Below, one piece after another: positions 20,001 through 29,900 of a stretch of 64,000 nt of DNA. The notes under the pieces were generated by a model. The model had not been told where the DNA came from. It did not search any database and saw nothing but the letters and a program-made list of their open reading frames with translations. The translations under genes and the position numbers were made by a program. Location: NCBI GenBank assembly GCA_949358305.1, contig OX442314.1:48492581-48556580 (forward strand). The letters run 5' to 3'. This DNA comes from Strigamia acuminata (taxonomy: Eukaryota > Arthropoda > Chilopoda > Geophilomorpha > Linotaeniidae). The number at the start of each line of letters is the position of its first letter. Within the stretch, counting starts at the first letter, position 1.

Positions 20001-22955
20001 CTAACTAACTAAAAAATAGGGTTGCACCGAATAGCAAAAAAGCCGAATAACCCAATACCGAATATTCGGTATTCGGCCGAATAACCGAATATTTAAAAAA
20101 AAAAATTATGTTGAAAAAAAGCTATTTTTGGCTGAAAAAACTTACTTTTTTTCTAATAAATGCAGTTTTTAGATTCTAAAATATTCTTTTTACCCAAAAA
20201 ATATACCGTATATCTGCAAATAGCGCACCCGTGCGCTATTTGCAAAAAAATATTTTGACCCGCGCGCTGTTTAAGGCCCGCGGTTTATTCCGAATTAGAA
20301 AAAAGCATCGGCCAATTTGCGACGAAAATCACCAAAATAGTGTGATAAATGAAACGTTTTGCATGTGTTTCAGTAATTTCTACTGAAACATATGCAAAAC
20401 GTTTCATTTATCATCCTTTTTCGCCATATTTCAAATATTTTCGGCCTATACCGGTAGTCCGGTACGTACATTTGTTACGTTTTGGAAACGTAACAATTGG
20501 CCCCGCGCGCTAAACAAGGCCCGCGCTTTATTTGCAAAAAAAAGTTTGGCCCCGCGTGTTAAATAAGGTCCGCGGGCTATTACAGGCCAGCGTACAAATC
20601 GAAGATATACGGTAATTTTATGTTTAAAATGTGCTTTTTCTGAAAAAAATGCAATTTTTGCCTAAAACTAGTGATTCTTGCCTCATTTGTGCAATTTTGG
20701 CCTAAAAAGTGCGATTTTTGCCTCTGAAAAGCAATTTTTACAGGAAAAAAGCAATTATTGCCTTAAAAATTTTATTTTTAAAATAAATATTGTATTTTTA
20801 TTCTACAATTTGTGTTTTTTAGATAATTATTGCAATTTAATAGTGAAAATTATGTTTTTGTATAAAAAATACAATTTTGATCTATAAATGTGAAGTTGTT
20901 ACACTGCAAAATTCAAATAATTCTAATTACATTATTATTATTTATTCGGCCGAATACATAATACCGTATTTTACCGAATAAGAGTCGCCCTCGAATAGTA
21001 GCCGCCCTCGAATAGTAGCCGCGGTCGAGATAGGCGACTTGATATAAGAGCCGCCCTCGAATAGTAGCCGCAGCTATATATGTTCAATGCACGTTATAGT
21101 ACAACATTGGCCACTATTTAAAATAAGAGCCGCCCCCGAATTGGAGCCGCCCCCGAATTAAAGCCGCAGCTCAAAGTGGCAGTTTTCGTAAAATACGGTA
21201 TTCGGTTTTTAGGCAGAATAGGCCGAATATAAACCGAATATTCGGTGCAACCTTACTAAAAAACCAACTAACCTAAAAAAGTGCACTAAAATTATTTTTT
21301 GCAAACTTATGTGAGATTATGTAAATTTTTTTTTAATTTATTTAATACACCAGTAGGTATACTCTTGTTCGACTCAAGAGTGTACTCTTCTCCGAGCCGT
21401 ATCACTGGTGTAGTGATCCAAAAGTGTAGACCCAAACACCAGAAATGCATTCCAATGTGCAGCCATTTTGTAATCGAGTACAGTCGAAACTCTTTATAAC
21501 GAATCGTACGGGACCGGAAGAATCGATTCGTTATAACGAGAATTCGTTAAAACGAATTAGCTAAAAAAAAAATTTATCTTAAATAATGATATTTATTTAT
21601 AAACATGCAATAAACATGCAAGTTTCATGTTTATTTTATTCCAATTCTTTAGAATTAATGTAAATTGTAGAACCAGACAAATTAAACTCATCTACTACAA
21701 CTGATGGTGTCTTGCCATTGTCAATGGCATTAATAATGTTCAAATTGTCCTGAATGAAACTTGCCTTTTGTTTGGCAGCCATTTTAAAACAGTAATTTTT
21801 TCATTTTTATTTGGTTTCTAAATGTGGGCATCGATGTTGTGAGTCTCAGTTTTGAAAATTCGTTATAACGAGAGCTTATGGGTATTACAATGTACCTGAA
21901 AACTTGTTCGTTATAACGAATAATTCGTTATATCGAAATTCGTTATAACGAAAATATTTAACATGGTGTTCTATGGCTGGCCAACCAAGTCTTTTTAAAC
22001 AATTCGTTATAGCGATAATTCGTTATATCGCGATTCGTTATAAAGAGTTTCGACTGTATGAGTTTTTGATTTATATCTTCATAAAACTTTATTTATTCAA
22101 AGGAAGTAACATTTATGCATACAAATAATCGAATTTATTTATATTAACCTAAATGGTTATAGCAATCACAAATAATAAAAAAAATAAAAACTACTTCTCC
22201 TAGTGGTAGTAATACAAACTTGAGGTAGGAGTAATGCGGCTCGGCCAATGGGAGAAGGGTACACTCTTGAGTCGAACATTATAGGTGAAGTGGGGCGCGG
22301 ATGATCGCCTTGCTTAAAAATGGGTCGCGACTCGCGATGCTAAAAAGTTTGGGAACCCCTGTGCTATTGGATAATTGGATATTTGAAAGATTGAGCCTCG
22401 AGAGAGAGGAAAATGTTTAGTTTGAGGTTCTAGATCGAGTGCAAATGATGAATGTGATATATCCGTTTGACTTTGAATGTCCTTCCTCTATCGTTTAGTT
22501 TTAGTTGTGTTTTGGCAATAATAAATCAAGTTTTGTCGTTGAATCTAGCTCACGGTAACATAATGTCGGCGCACATGAACAACGTGGTGCGACAAGTGAT
22601 GGCCGTCAGACCGGGCACTCAAGTGCGAAGCGCGCCGATTGCCACGCAAATCACGCACGTGGTTCAGCCGGCGCCGGGACATTTGGTCAGTTCTGCCAAT
22701 CACGTGTCGACCATGATCGCTCCAGTGAACATGATGAACCACGCGGCCACCATGGCTCAAGTAATCGCCGCTCAACCGTCCTTGGCCAAAGTGACCGCGG
22801 CGCCACAAATGTTGAAGTCTGTCGGTCAGATTCCCTTCTTGCCAACCGCTCATGCTCATGCGCAGCCATTGGTCAAACCTGTTGTGGTCGTCTCGACACC
22901 CAATGTTGTCATGGCTAACGGTAGTTTGACTCCCTCGATGTCTCATCCTACATAG
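15168..22955 (+). CDS. MNT: MNT, MAX-network bHLH-zipper transcriptional repressor, complete
   Basis: MNT dimerises with MAX, binds CACGTG and recruits SIN3 to oppose MYC. Proposed exons are 15168-15234, 15497-15635, 15764-15820, 15908-15949, 16080-16191, 16795-16972, 17058-17338, 19384-19882 and 22549-22955. They total 1,782 nt (593 aa), close to vertebrate MNT, and every junction phase agrees. Residues 1-13 (MSLLTLLEAAKYL) are the SIN3-interaction helix. About residues 89-142 form the bHLH (GTREVHNRLEKNRRAHLKEC, then DKKTSNLSILRSALRYIQ), with the DNA-contact H, E and R residues. A leucine zipper follows (EHEMEKLARDKILQQQRL). Exons 8 and 9 encode a long Ala/Val/Thr/Pro/Met-rich tail with VITPQ and HVVQPAPGH-type stretches. 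Exon 3 needs the second of two adjacent AG acceptors. Exon 8 ends in two overlapping donors (19878 or 19882), and only the second keeps exon 9 in frame. Confidence 0.9.
16204..16720. mobile_element. MITE with TACCGTATTACC ends in MNT intron 5
   Basis: The left end reads TACCGTATTACCACGGTTTA and the right end is its near complement, ending GGGGTAATATGGTA. Internal GCATGCCGGT-type blocks are also inverted. The same family recurs at 18743-19159. A Tigger-type MITE is nested inside. Confidence 0.8.
16313..16495. mobile_element. Tigger/pogo-type MITE nested in the TACCGTATTACC MITE
   Basis: The left end is CAGTCGAAACTCTTTATAAC and the right end is its complement with two changes. TA flanks both sides (16311-16312 and 16496-16497). 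It contains several ATAACGAAT repeats and no coding sequence. It shares its ends with the longer element at 21481-22056. Confidence 0.85.
17007..17047 (+). repeat. TAA microsatellite in MNT intron 6
   Basis: About 13 uninterrupted TAA triplets immediately precede the acceptor of exon 7. Confidence 0.95.
18381..18636. mobile_element. hAT-type MITE with CAGSGGTCGGCAA ends
   Basis: The ends are CAGCGGTCGGCAA and its complement TTGCCGACCCCTG. The 8-bp target duplication ATCTAGAC is at 18373-18380 and 18637-18644. The left end is GC-rich and the middle T-rich. No transposase is present. Confidence 0.9.
18743..19159. mobile_element. Second TACCGTATTACC-family MITE in MNT intron 7
   Basis: The right end is GTGAGGTAATACGGTA and the left end is its complement with changes (TATTGTATTACCTCAC). 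Both arms carry AAGCSG and GCATGCC-type blocks like the copy at 16204-16720. Confidence 0.75.
20204..20614. mobile_element. MITE with TACCGTATATCT ends
   Basis: The left end TACCGTATATCT is matched by AGATATACGGTA at the right. The interior has repeated GCGCGCTA/TTTGCAAA and CCCGCG blocks, and the inverted pair TGAAACGTTTTGCAT and its complement near 20350-20410. Confidence 0.8.
20962..21200. mobile_element. MITE with perfect TACCGTATTTTAC ends
   Basis: A perfect 13-bp terminal inverted repeat, TACCGTATTTTAC / GTAAAATACGGTA. The interior holds several tandem blocks of the type CGCCCTCGAATAGTAGC. Confidence 0.85.
21481..22056. mobile_element. Tigger/pogo element, internally deleted
   Basis: The 22-bp ends begin CAGTCGAAACTCTTTATAAC. 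TA flanks both sides (21479-21480 and 22057-22058). It is longer than the MITE at 16313-16495 and retains part of a transposase gene. Confidence 0.88.
21636..21782 (-). pseudogene. Tigger transposase N-terminal fragment
   Basis: A 48-codon frame starting MAAKQKASFI and containing NIINAIDNGKTPSVVVDEF then SGSTIY. This pattern (helix, DNGK, helix, a Ser-rich turn before the recognition helix) is that of the CENP-B/pogo-type helix-turn-helix at the start of Tigger transposases. The frame ends early and no DDE domain follows, so it is a remnant. Confidence 0.6.
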
Positions 22956-24808
22956 TTTACGTCTCGGAAATTGATTTTTCTTTATTTTACAACGGTGCGC
23001 AGAATTTTTGAAATTCGATCAAATTATTCACTAATTTATTGATTTATTCAATCAATGTTTTAATTCAACTTAATTTTATTCAAATTTGCGAAATTTGGTT
23101 TACGGGTAGAAAGAAGAATGGAGGAAAGAAAGAAAGAAGTCAAACTATTATTGTTTTAACGCGTTTTGTATTTTTTCATACATGAAAAAATATAAATATA
23201 AATTGTAAATAAGATTGCGAAAATGTTTCGACACATTTCTTGATTAATTTGTAAATATTCTGAATTTTCAAGTAATTTAAGTATTTTTTATATGTATGGA
23301 AAAAGACAAATTTTTATTAATTGACTATTCTTAATTAGTATTATGGTTGTCAATATTTATTTTTTGGCATTTGAGATTTTGTATATATTTGCGAGCAGCT
23401 AATTTTCTTTAGAAAAAAGAATAAACTAAATGAGGGAACTAACTTCTGGATGAACAAAATTATCAACTTGTAAATGAATAATGTGCATTCATGGAATTGA
23501 TGGATGGATGGATTTTTTTGTTGTTTATTTGTGATATAATAATATACATTCCACTCGTCGTTATTTGTGTGTTTTGTATTTTTATGTAAAGGATAAAAAA
23601 AAATTAGACATTTAAAAAGTTCAAATTCAAAAAAAACCTAATGAAAATGAATAATTATGATTAATTAATTAATTCAATACGATGTTTGTAAATTTTCAGA
23701 TTCACTTCATATTATTTTACCCAGTGAAATTTATATGTTGTGCGATTCATCAATATTATCTCGATATCGAACAAAAAGTGTACAAATATTTTTGTGTTTA
23801 TAATAAATGCCCCAATGTAGATCACAGCTGGTTTGGTTGCTTGTTTTCTTCTTTTTAACGGAAAGAAAAGAAAAGAAAAGAACATTTATTTATTTATTTA
23901 TTTATTTGTATACTTTTTTATTTTATCTTTATTTTCTGGCACGGACGTATTATTTTAATGTCGCGCTGTGGTTGATCGAGGTTTCATCTTTTTCTTACTA
24001 TCCTGGAAAGAGAGAAAGAAAGGAATAAGGAATCTATTAAACAGTACTTGTGCTTATTTCAATCTCAAAAGTCAAACCGCTCCAGATCCAGAGAAATTGC
24101 AAGTGAAATGATTTTGTGCTACAACTGTTTCAACACTATCAAGTGCACCCATTTTGGCCACAAAAAGAAAGAAAGAAAGGTATGGTTGTTTGTTTTTTTG
24201 TAAAAGAATAAATTTTGTACCTGCAGTGTAAAAGTAATAGATAGAAAAAAACAATTTACTTAATTCAACTGATTTGTGTTGTAAGGAGGTCCGAACTAAC
24301 TCAGCGAAGTTAGGCGGTGGTGGGCCAAAATGGCGGCTAAAATGAAAAGTGAAATAAATACAGTAGAAAATTGTCGATTCGGGCTCGCTGAAAACGCTGC
24401 GAGTCGAGGACGGAGATTGTTGGTTTGGTTTGGTTGTTGTCTGCAAGTGACAAAGGAAAAGAAAGAGGGGACCACGTTGACCCCAGGAAGGAATAATTTC
24501 ATTCCGATTAAGCAGTACGATGGGCGGCAAGTGGCTCTCCTCTCATCTCGCAGTACGGGAACTTGAGGTTGCGCACTCTAGCGACTAAATAGTAAAATAA
24601 AAGAAGCTGATCTGTGATGTGTGATCTGTGATCTCGGATGATGGAGCGATATTTTCAACGTCATATTCTCTACATGTTCCAGAATTAGCATTGAAATGCA
24701 TGTAGTTGGTAAGCCTATTTATTTGCACTTATGTACAAAACATTATATTTTTATACATATAGGTATAGGTCTTTGTGTATCTTACTTGCTAGTATATATA
24801 GTGTAGTC

Positions 24809-24817
24809 TATATAAAG
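24809..24817 (+). promoter_or_regulatory. TATA-like box present in every complete array unit
   Basis: CTATATAAAG, preceded by TATATAGTGTAGT, is conserved in every complete unit (for example 29510, 33153, 36798, 40443). It lies about 1.2 kb upstream of the next exon 8 copy. There is no evidence of use. Confidence 0.3.
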
Positions 24818-25206
24818 ATCTTGTGCAGGGACAGGATGGTGCCATTTGTCAAAGTGAGTCGGTTGGGTGAGGACCGAGTTAGGAGTTAGCCATTTTGAAT
24901 TGTGAGTTTTGAAATGATGATTACGGTTTTGAAAAGATGATTACGGTAGGCCTATACTGTATTTGTGCTCGAATGAATTACTTGTATGTTAATAATGGTA
25001 ATTAATAAAGATAAATTGGAATTTGAATTTGAATTTTGTTTTTATTGTGATGGTGAAGGAAGAAAATGAAATTTCACAGGAATTTAGATAAGATTTGAAT
25101 CAACTGCGAGCGAATTTGATGAGATTTTGATGCATTGCGAATGAATTTCAAACGGTTTGTGTACATTTCTTTTGTAAATTTCAAACCAAATTCTCCATTT
25201 TTTGGA

Positions 25207-25730
25207 TAAATTTGTCAAAATTTGTGAAAATATGTCAAAATTTGTGAAAATATGTCAAAATTTGTGAAAACATGTCAAAATTTGTGAAAATATGTCAAAA
25301 TTTGTCAAAATTTGAGAAAAATTTCTCAAAATTTGTCAAAATATGTCAAAATTTGTCAAAATTTGAGAAAAATTTCTCAAAAATTGTCAAAATATGTCAA
25401 AATTTGAGAAAAATTTCTCAAAATTTGTGAAAATTTCTCAAAATTTGAGAAAAATTTCTCAAAATTTGTCAAAATTTCTCAAAATTTGTCAAAATTTCTC
25501 AAAATTTCTCAAAATATGTCAAAATTTGTCAAATTTTGACAAATTTTTCTCAAAATTTCTCAAAATTTCTCAAAATTTGAGGAAAATTTCTCAAAATTTG
25601 TCAAAATATGTTAAAATTTGTCAAAATTTGAAAAAAATTTCTCAAAATTTGTCAAAATATGTCAAAATTTCTCAAATTTTGACAAATTTTTCTCAAATTT
25701 TGAGAAATGTTGAGAAGTTTTGAGAAATTA
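25207..25730 (+). repeat. 10-bp phased A-tract minisatellite, unit 1
   Basis: Tandem TCAAAATTTN decamers with variants (TCAAAATATG, TTTGAGAAAA). It is shorter than the 670-bp version in units 2-11. The open reading frames it creates (SKFLKICQN-type) are a trivial product of the period. Confidence 0.92.
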
Positions 25731-25750
25731 CTCACAATGTTTGACAATAA

Positions 25751-25929
25751 CTGTCCTGCCTCGAATAAACGCCGGGGCGTTTATTAATTTTTTTTGATCC
25801 GACCCACTGCCGGGCGGGTTGATTCGGGGCCGCATTTATTCGTGCACTACACGCCGCCGAGCCCCCGGCGTTTAATCGAGTCCCGGCACTTAGTTAAGTC
25901 CGGCGTTTAATAATCGAGGCAGTACGGTA
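25751..25929. mobile_element. GC-rich MITE with CTGCCTCGA ends, unit 1 copy
   Basis: The left end is CTGCCTCGAATAAACGCC and the right end GGCGTTTAATAATCGAGGCAG followed by TACGGTA. It is 179 bp here and 140 bp in units 2-11, where the right end is shortened and altered. It sits between the minisatellite and the exon 8 acceptor. Confidence 0.75.
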
Positions 25930-25979
25930 TTTGACAAATCTTTCGCAAATTTTGCCAAATTGAAAAAACGTAATTTCAG

Positions 25980-26483
25980 ATGGGTATTCACATGAACGGT
26001 GGAACGAACGTCATATCACACCCGGCCACCGTGCAGGTGATCACGCCGCAAGCCGTGCGAGTCATCTCGGCGGCTCCGACGGGCGTGCCGGTACTCAACG
26101 CAGCAACAAACGTGTCTTCGACGTTTGCGGCGGCCGTGAACGTGATGACACCCCGCATGACGGCAATCGCGGCCATTGCCGGAACGGCGCAGAAAGCGAC
26201 AATGACTTTAGCCAAGCCGAACGTTCTTCCGGTGACCGTGGCTGCAAAGGGTGTTGTGGGGCCCATGATGAGCAATGCGATTGCCGTCAAGGCGATCCCC
26301 ACCACGTTGACGGCGCTCACACGAGGCATCACGCTGCACACGACTTGTTCGGCGCCGGGCAGCGCGCAGGGCATGATCCAGGTCAGCAATTCGAATAAAC
26401 CCGTTCACCACATGCTGCAGTCACAAATCTGTGCTCCGCGGGCCGTCATTCCGCATGGTTTGTACTTTCCTTCGAAAAGGAAG
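25980..26483 (+). CDS. MNT: MNT exon 8, copy 2
   Basis: The 165-residue translation is the same as MNT exon 8, followed by KRK before an AAG|GTGTGT donor. Its length is 504 nt (phase 0/0), where copy 1 is 499 nt (phase 0/1). Joining to the copy 2 exon 9 would give a stop after four codons, so the pair does not form a normal MNT end. If unspliced the frame stops at 26615. Confidence 0.7.
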
Positions 26484-26555
26484 GTGTGTTCAAAGTTAAA
26501 GTGGATTGATTATGTTCTAGTGACATTGCAAACTTCAAATTTCCATCTGCTATTG

Positions 26556-27080
26556 CAGCGTTTCCCAAACTGTGGGACGCAACGGCCCAATTGTGACAAT
26601 CTAACTAACTTGTAGACGTAACGCCCCCCTAAAAAAGTGCACTAAAATTATTTTTTGCAAACTTATGTAAAATTTTACGTAAAATTTCTTTTTTTTTTTA
26701 GTAGTTCATTTTTGAAAAATTTAATCGGTGTTGGGCACGGTACGCGGTACTGTACCGGAAGTACTGTACCGCAGCCTGTACCGCGGTACTTTTGTACAAG
26801 CTGTGTACCGGGACCGCGGTACTTTCTGTAGTCTGCAGTAGTACTGCGTACTTGTACCGCGGTACTTTTTTGGCGCCCTGTAGTACCGGTACCGTGAATT
26901 TGCGGTACATCTCGCGGTACATGGGAAAATGCGAGAAAACACGAGATAGATTCTCGTATTTTCTCCCGTTTTCCACTTTTTATTTTAAAATTTGATGTTT
27001 ACACTCATTCAATGTGAGTATAAACAGAGATCGCCTTGCTTAAAAATAAGTCGCGATGCTAAAAAGTTTGGGAACCCCTG
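26556..27080. mobile_element. hAT element, unit 2 copy of the 19956-22361 insertion
   Basis: It has the same ends and the same TGCTATTG duplication (26548-26555, 27081-27088) as in unit 1, so insertion predates the duplication. It lacks the nested hAT and Tigger elements and instead contains a GTAC-rich palindrome cluster. Confidence 0.88.
26725..26930. repeat. GCGGTAC/GTACCGC palindrome cluster
   Basis: More than ten GTAC cores in about 200 bp, many as GCGGTAC or GTACCG and several as complete GTACCGCGGTAC palindromes. It is found only in unit 2. It is probably part of an inserted element starting near GTGTTGGGCACGG. Confidence 0.75.
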
Positions 27081-27241
27081 TGCTATTGGATATTTGTTGT
27101 TCAGGTGGCCATTTGTGGTTCTAGATCGAGTGCGATGATTGCAAACGATGAATGCGATCCGTTTGACTTTGAATGTCCTTCCTCGTTTAGTTGTTTAAGT
27201 GTTGGCAATAATAAATCAAGTTTTGTCATTGTTGAATCTAG

Positions 27242-27648
27242 CTCACGGTAACATAATGTCGGCGCACATGAACAACGTGGTGCGACAAGTGATGGCCGTC
27301 AGACCGGGCACTCAAGTGCGAAGCGCGCCGATTGCCACGCAAATCACGCACGTGGTTCAGCCGGCGCCGGGACATTTGGTCAGTTCTGCCAATCACGTGT
27401 CGACCATGATCGCTCCAGTGAACATGATGAACCACGCGGCCACCATGGCTCAAGTAATCGCCGCTCAACCGTCCTTGGCCAAAGTGACCGCGGCGCCACA
27501 AATGTTGAAGTCTGTCGGTCAGATTCCCTTCTTGCCAACCGCTCATGCTCATGCGCAGCCATTGGTCAAACCTGTTGTGGTCGTCTCGACACCCAATGTT
27601 GTCATGGCTAACGGTAGTTTGACTCCCTCGATGTCTCATCCTACATAG
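27242..27648 (+). pseudogene. MNT: MNT exon 9, copy 2
   Basis: Identical to 22549-22955 as far as I compared, including the acceptor TCTAG and the TAG stop. It needs a phase-1 donor, but the only exon 8 in its unit ends in phase 0. It could be used only by splicing directly from exon 8 copy 1 at 19882, skipping copy 1 of exon 9 and exon 8 copy 2. Confidence 0.7.
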
Positions 27649-29900
27649 TTTACGTCTCGGAAATTGATTTTTCTTTATTTTACAACGGTGCGCAGAATTT
27701 TTGAAATTCGATCAAATTATTCACTAATTTATTGATTTATTCAATCAATGTTTTAATTCAACTTAATTTTATTCAAATTTGCGAAATTTGGTTTACGGGT
27801 AGAAAGAAGAATGGAGGAAAGAAAGAAAGAAGTCAAACTATTATTGTTTTAACGCGTTTTGTATTTTTTCATACATGAAAAAATATAAATATAAATTGTA
27901 AATAAGATTGCGAAAATGTTTCGACACATTTCTTGATTAATTTGTAAATATTCTGAATTTTCAAGTAATTTAAGTATTTTTTATATGTATGGAAAAAGAC
28001 AAATTTTTATTAATTGACTATTCTTAATTAGTATTATGGTTGTCAATATTTATTTTTTGGCATTTGAGATTTTGTATATATTTGCGAGCAGCTAATTTTC
28101 TTTAGAAAAAAGAATAAACTAAATGAGGGAACTAACTTCTGGATGAACAAAATTATCAACTTGTAAATGAATAATGTGCATTCATGGAATTGATGGATGG
28201 ATGGATTTTTTTGTTGTTTATTTGTGATATAATAATATACATTCCACTCGTCGTTATTTGTGTGTTTTGTATTTTTATGTAAAGGATAAAAAAAAATTAG
28301 ACATTTAAAAAGTTCAAATTCAAAAAAAACCTAATGAAAATGAATAATTATGATTAATTAATTAATTCAATACGATGTTTGTAAATTTTCAGATTCACTT
28401 CATATTATTTTACCCAGTGAAATTTATATGTTGTGCGATTCATCAATATTATCTCGATATCGAACAAAAAGTGTACAAATATTTTTGTGTTTATAATAAA
28501 TGCCCCAATGTAGATCACAGCTGGTTTGGTTGCTTGTTTTCTTCTTTTTAACGGAAAGAAAAGAAAAGAAAAGAACATTTATTTATTTATTTATTTATTT
28601 ATTTGTATACTTTTTTATTTTATCTTTATTTTCTGGCACGGACGTATTATTTTAATGTCGCGCTGTGGTTGATCGAGGTTTCATCTTTTTCTTACTATCC
28701 TGGAAAGAGAGAAAGAAAGGAATAAGGAATCTATTAAACAGTACTTGTGCTTATTTCAATCTCAAAAGTCAAACCGCTCCAGATCCAGAGAAATTGCAAG
28801 TGAAATGATTTTGTGCTACAACTGTTTCAACACTATCAAGTGCACCCATTTTGGCCACAAAAAGAAAGAAAGAAAGGTATGGTTGTTTGTTTTTTTGTAA
28901 AAGAATAAATTTTGTACCTGCAGTGTAAAAGTAATAGATAGAAAAAAACAATTTACTTAATTCAACTGATTTGTGTTGTAAGGAGGTCCGAACTAACTCA
29001 GCGAAGTTAGGCGGTGGTGGGCCAAAATGGCGGCTAAAATGAAAAGTGAAATAAATACAGTAGAAAATTGTCGATTCGGGCTCGCTGAAAACGCTGCGAG
29101 TCGAGGACGGAGATTGTTGGTTTGGTTTGGTTGTTGTCTGCAAGTGACAAAGGAAAAGAAAGAGGGGACCACGTTGACCCCAGGAAGGAATAATTTCATT
29201 CCGATTAAGCAGTACGATGGGCGGCAAGTGGCTCTCCTCTCATCTCGCAGTACGGGAACTTGAGGTTGCGCACTCTAGCGACTAAATAGTAAAATAAAAG
29301 AAGCTGATCTGTGATGTGTGATCTGTGATCTCGGATGATGGAGCGATATTTTCAACGTCATATTCTCTACATGTTCCAGAATTAGCATTGAAATGCATGT
29401 AGTTGGTAAGCCTATTTATTTGCACTTATGTACAAAACATTATATTTTTATACATATAGGTATAGGTCTTTGTGTATCTTACTTGCTAGTATATATAGTG
29501 TAGTCTATATAAAGATCTTGTGCAGGGACAGGATGGTGCCATTTGTCAAAGTGAGTCGGTTGGGTGAGGACCGAGTTAGGAGTTAGCCATTTTGAATTGT
29601 GAGTTTTGAAATGATGATTACGGTTTTGAAAAGATGATTACGGTAGGCCTATACTGTATTTGTGCTCGAATGAATTACTTGTATGTTAATAATGGTAATT
29701 AATAAAGATAAATTGGAATTTGAATTTGAATTTTGTTTTTATTGTGATGGTGAAGGAAGAAAATGAAATTTCACAGGAATTTAGATAAGATTTGAATCAA
29801 CTGCGAGCGAATTTGATGAGATTTTGATGCATTGCGAATGAATTTCAAACGGTTTGTGTACATTTCTTTTGTAAATTTCAAACCAAATTCTCCATTTTTT

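Larger units (their letters stand above)
20017..21255. mobile_element. hAT-type element with TAGGGTTGCACCGAAT ends, nested
   Basis: The ends are TAGGGTTGCACCGAAT and ATTCGGTGCAACCTTA. The 8-bp duplication CTAAAAAA is at 20009-20016 and 21256-21263. The interior is AT-rich, with CCGAATATTCGGT palindromes and two TACCGTA MITEs. A single CTAAAAAA with no insertion sits at the matching place in unit 2 (near 26629). It is related in its ends to the LACTB2 intron element. Confidence 0.9.
21366..22278. mobile_element. Inverted-repeat element hosting a Tigger insertion
   Basis: The arms are TGTTCGACTCAAGAGTGTAC followed by a CTTCTCC/GAGCCG block on the left, and the complement on the right (22232-22278). 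I could not define a target duplication. Related sequence lies at about 740-860. Without the Tigger it would be about 335 bp. Confidence 0.65.
19956..22361. mobile_element. hAT element (ends CAGSGTTCCCAAACT type) in MNT intron 8, filled with nested insertions
   Basis: The ends are CAGCGTTTCCCAAACTGTGG and its approximate complement TTTGGGAACCCCTG. The 8-bp duplication TGCTATTG is at 19948-19955 and 22362-22369. The same element at the same site in unit 2 (26556-27080) is only 525 bp. Most of the extra length here is two later insertions, 20017-21255 and 21366-22278. I saw no transposase of its own. Confidence 0.9.
19371..25966 (+). repeat. Array unit 1: MNT exons 8 and 9 with 3' flank (6,596 bp)
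   Basis: This is the founding unit. It starts with the 13-nt acceptor AACGTAATTTCAG, then exon 8 (19384-19882), intron 8 with nested transposons (19956-22361), exon 9 (22549-22955), 3' UTR and flank, minisatellite (about 25207-25730) and GC-rich MITE (25751-25929). It differs from all later units in the sequence before the acceptor and in the exon 8 donor. Confidence 0.9.
22956..25966 (+). other. MNT 3' UTR and downstream flank in unit 1
   Basis: AT-rich sequence with AATAAA signals at 23420-23425 and 23802-23807. A TTTA/GAAAA microsatellite pair lies near 23865-23910. An AAAATGGCGGC (YY1-like) stretch lies near 24328 and a TATATAAAG (TATA-like) at 24809-24817. The 78-codon plus frame at 24330 and the 152-codon minus frame at 24072-24530 are broken by indels in other units, so I do not call them genes. 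Confidence 0.5.

Noticed and set aside
24072-24566. A 145-152-codon minus frame and a 78-codon plus frame near the GGCGGC motif
   Set aside because: Small deletions in units 6 and 10 shift the frame and units differ at the ends; this does not behave like coding sequence, unlike exon 8.
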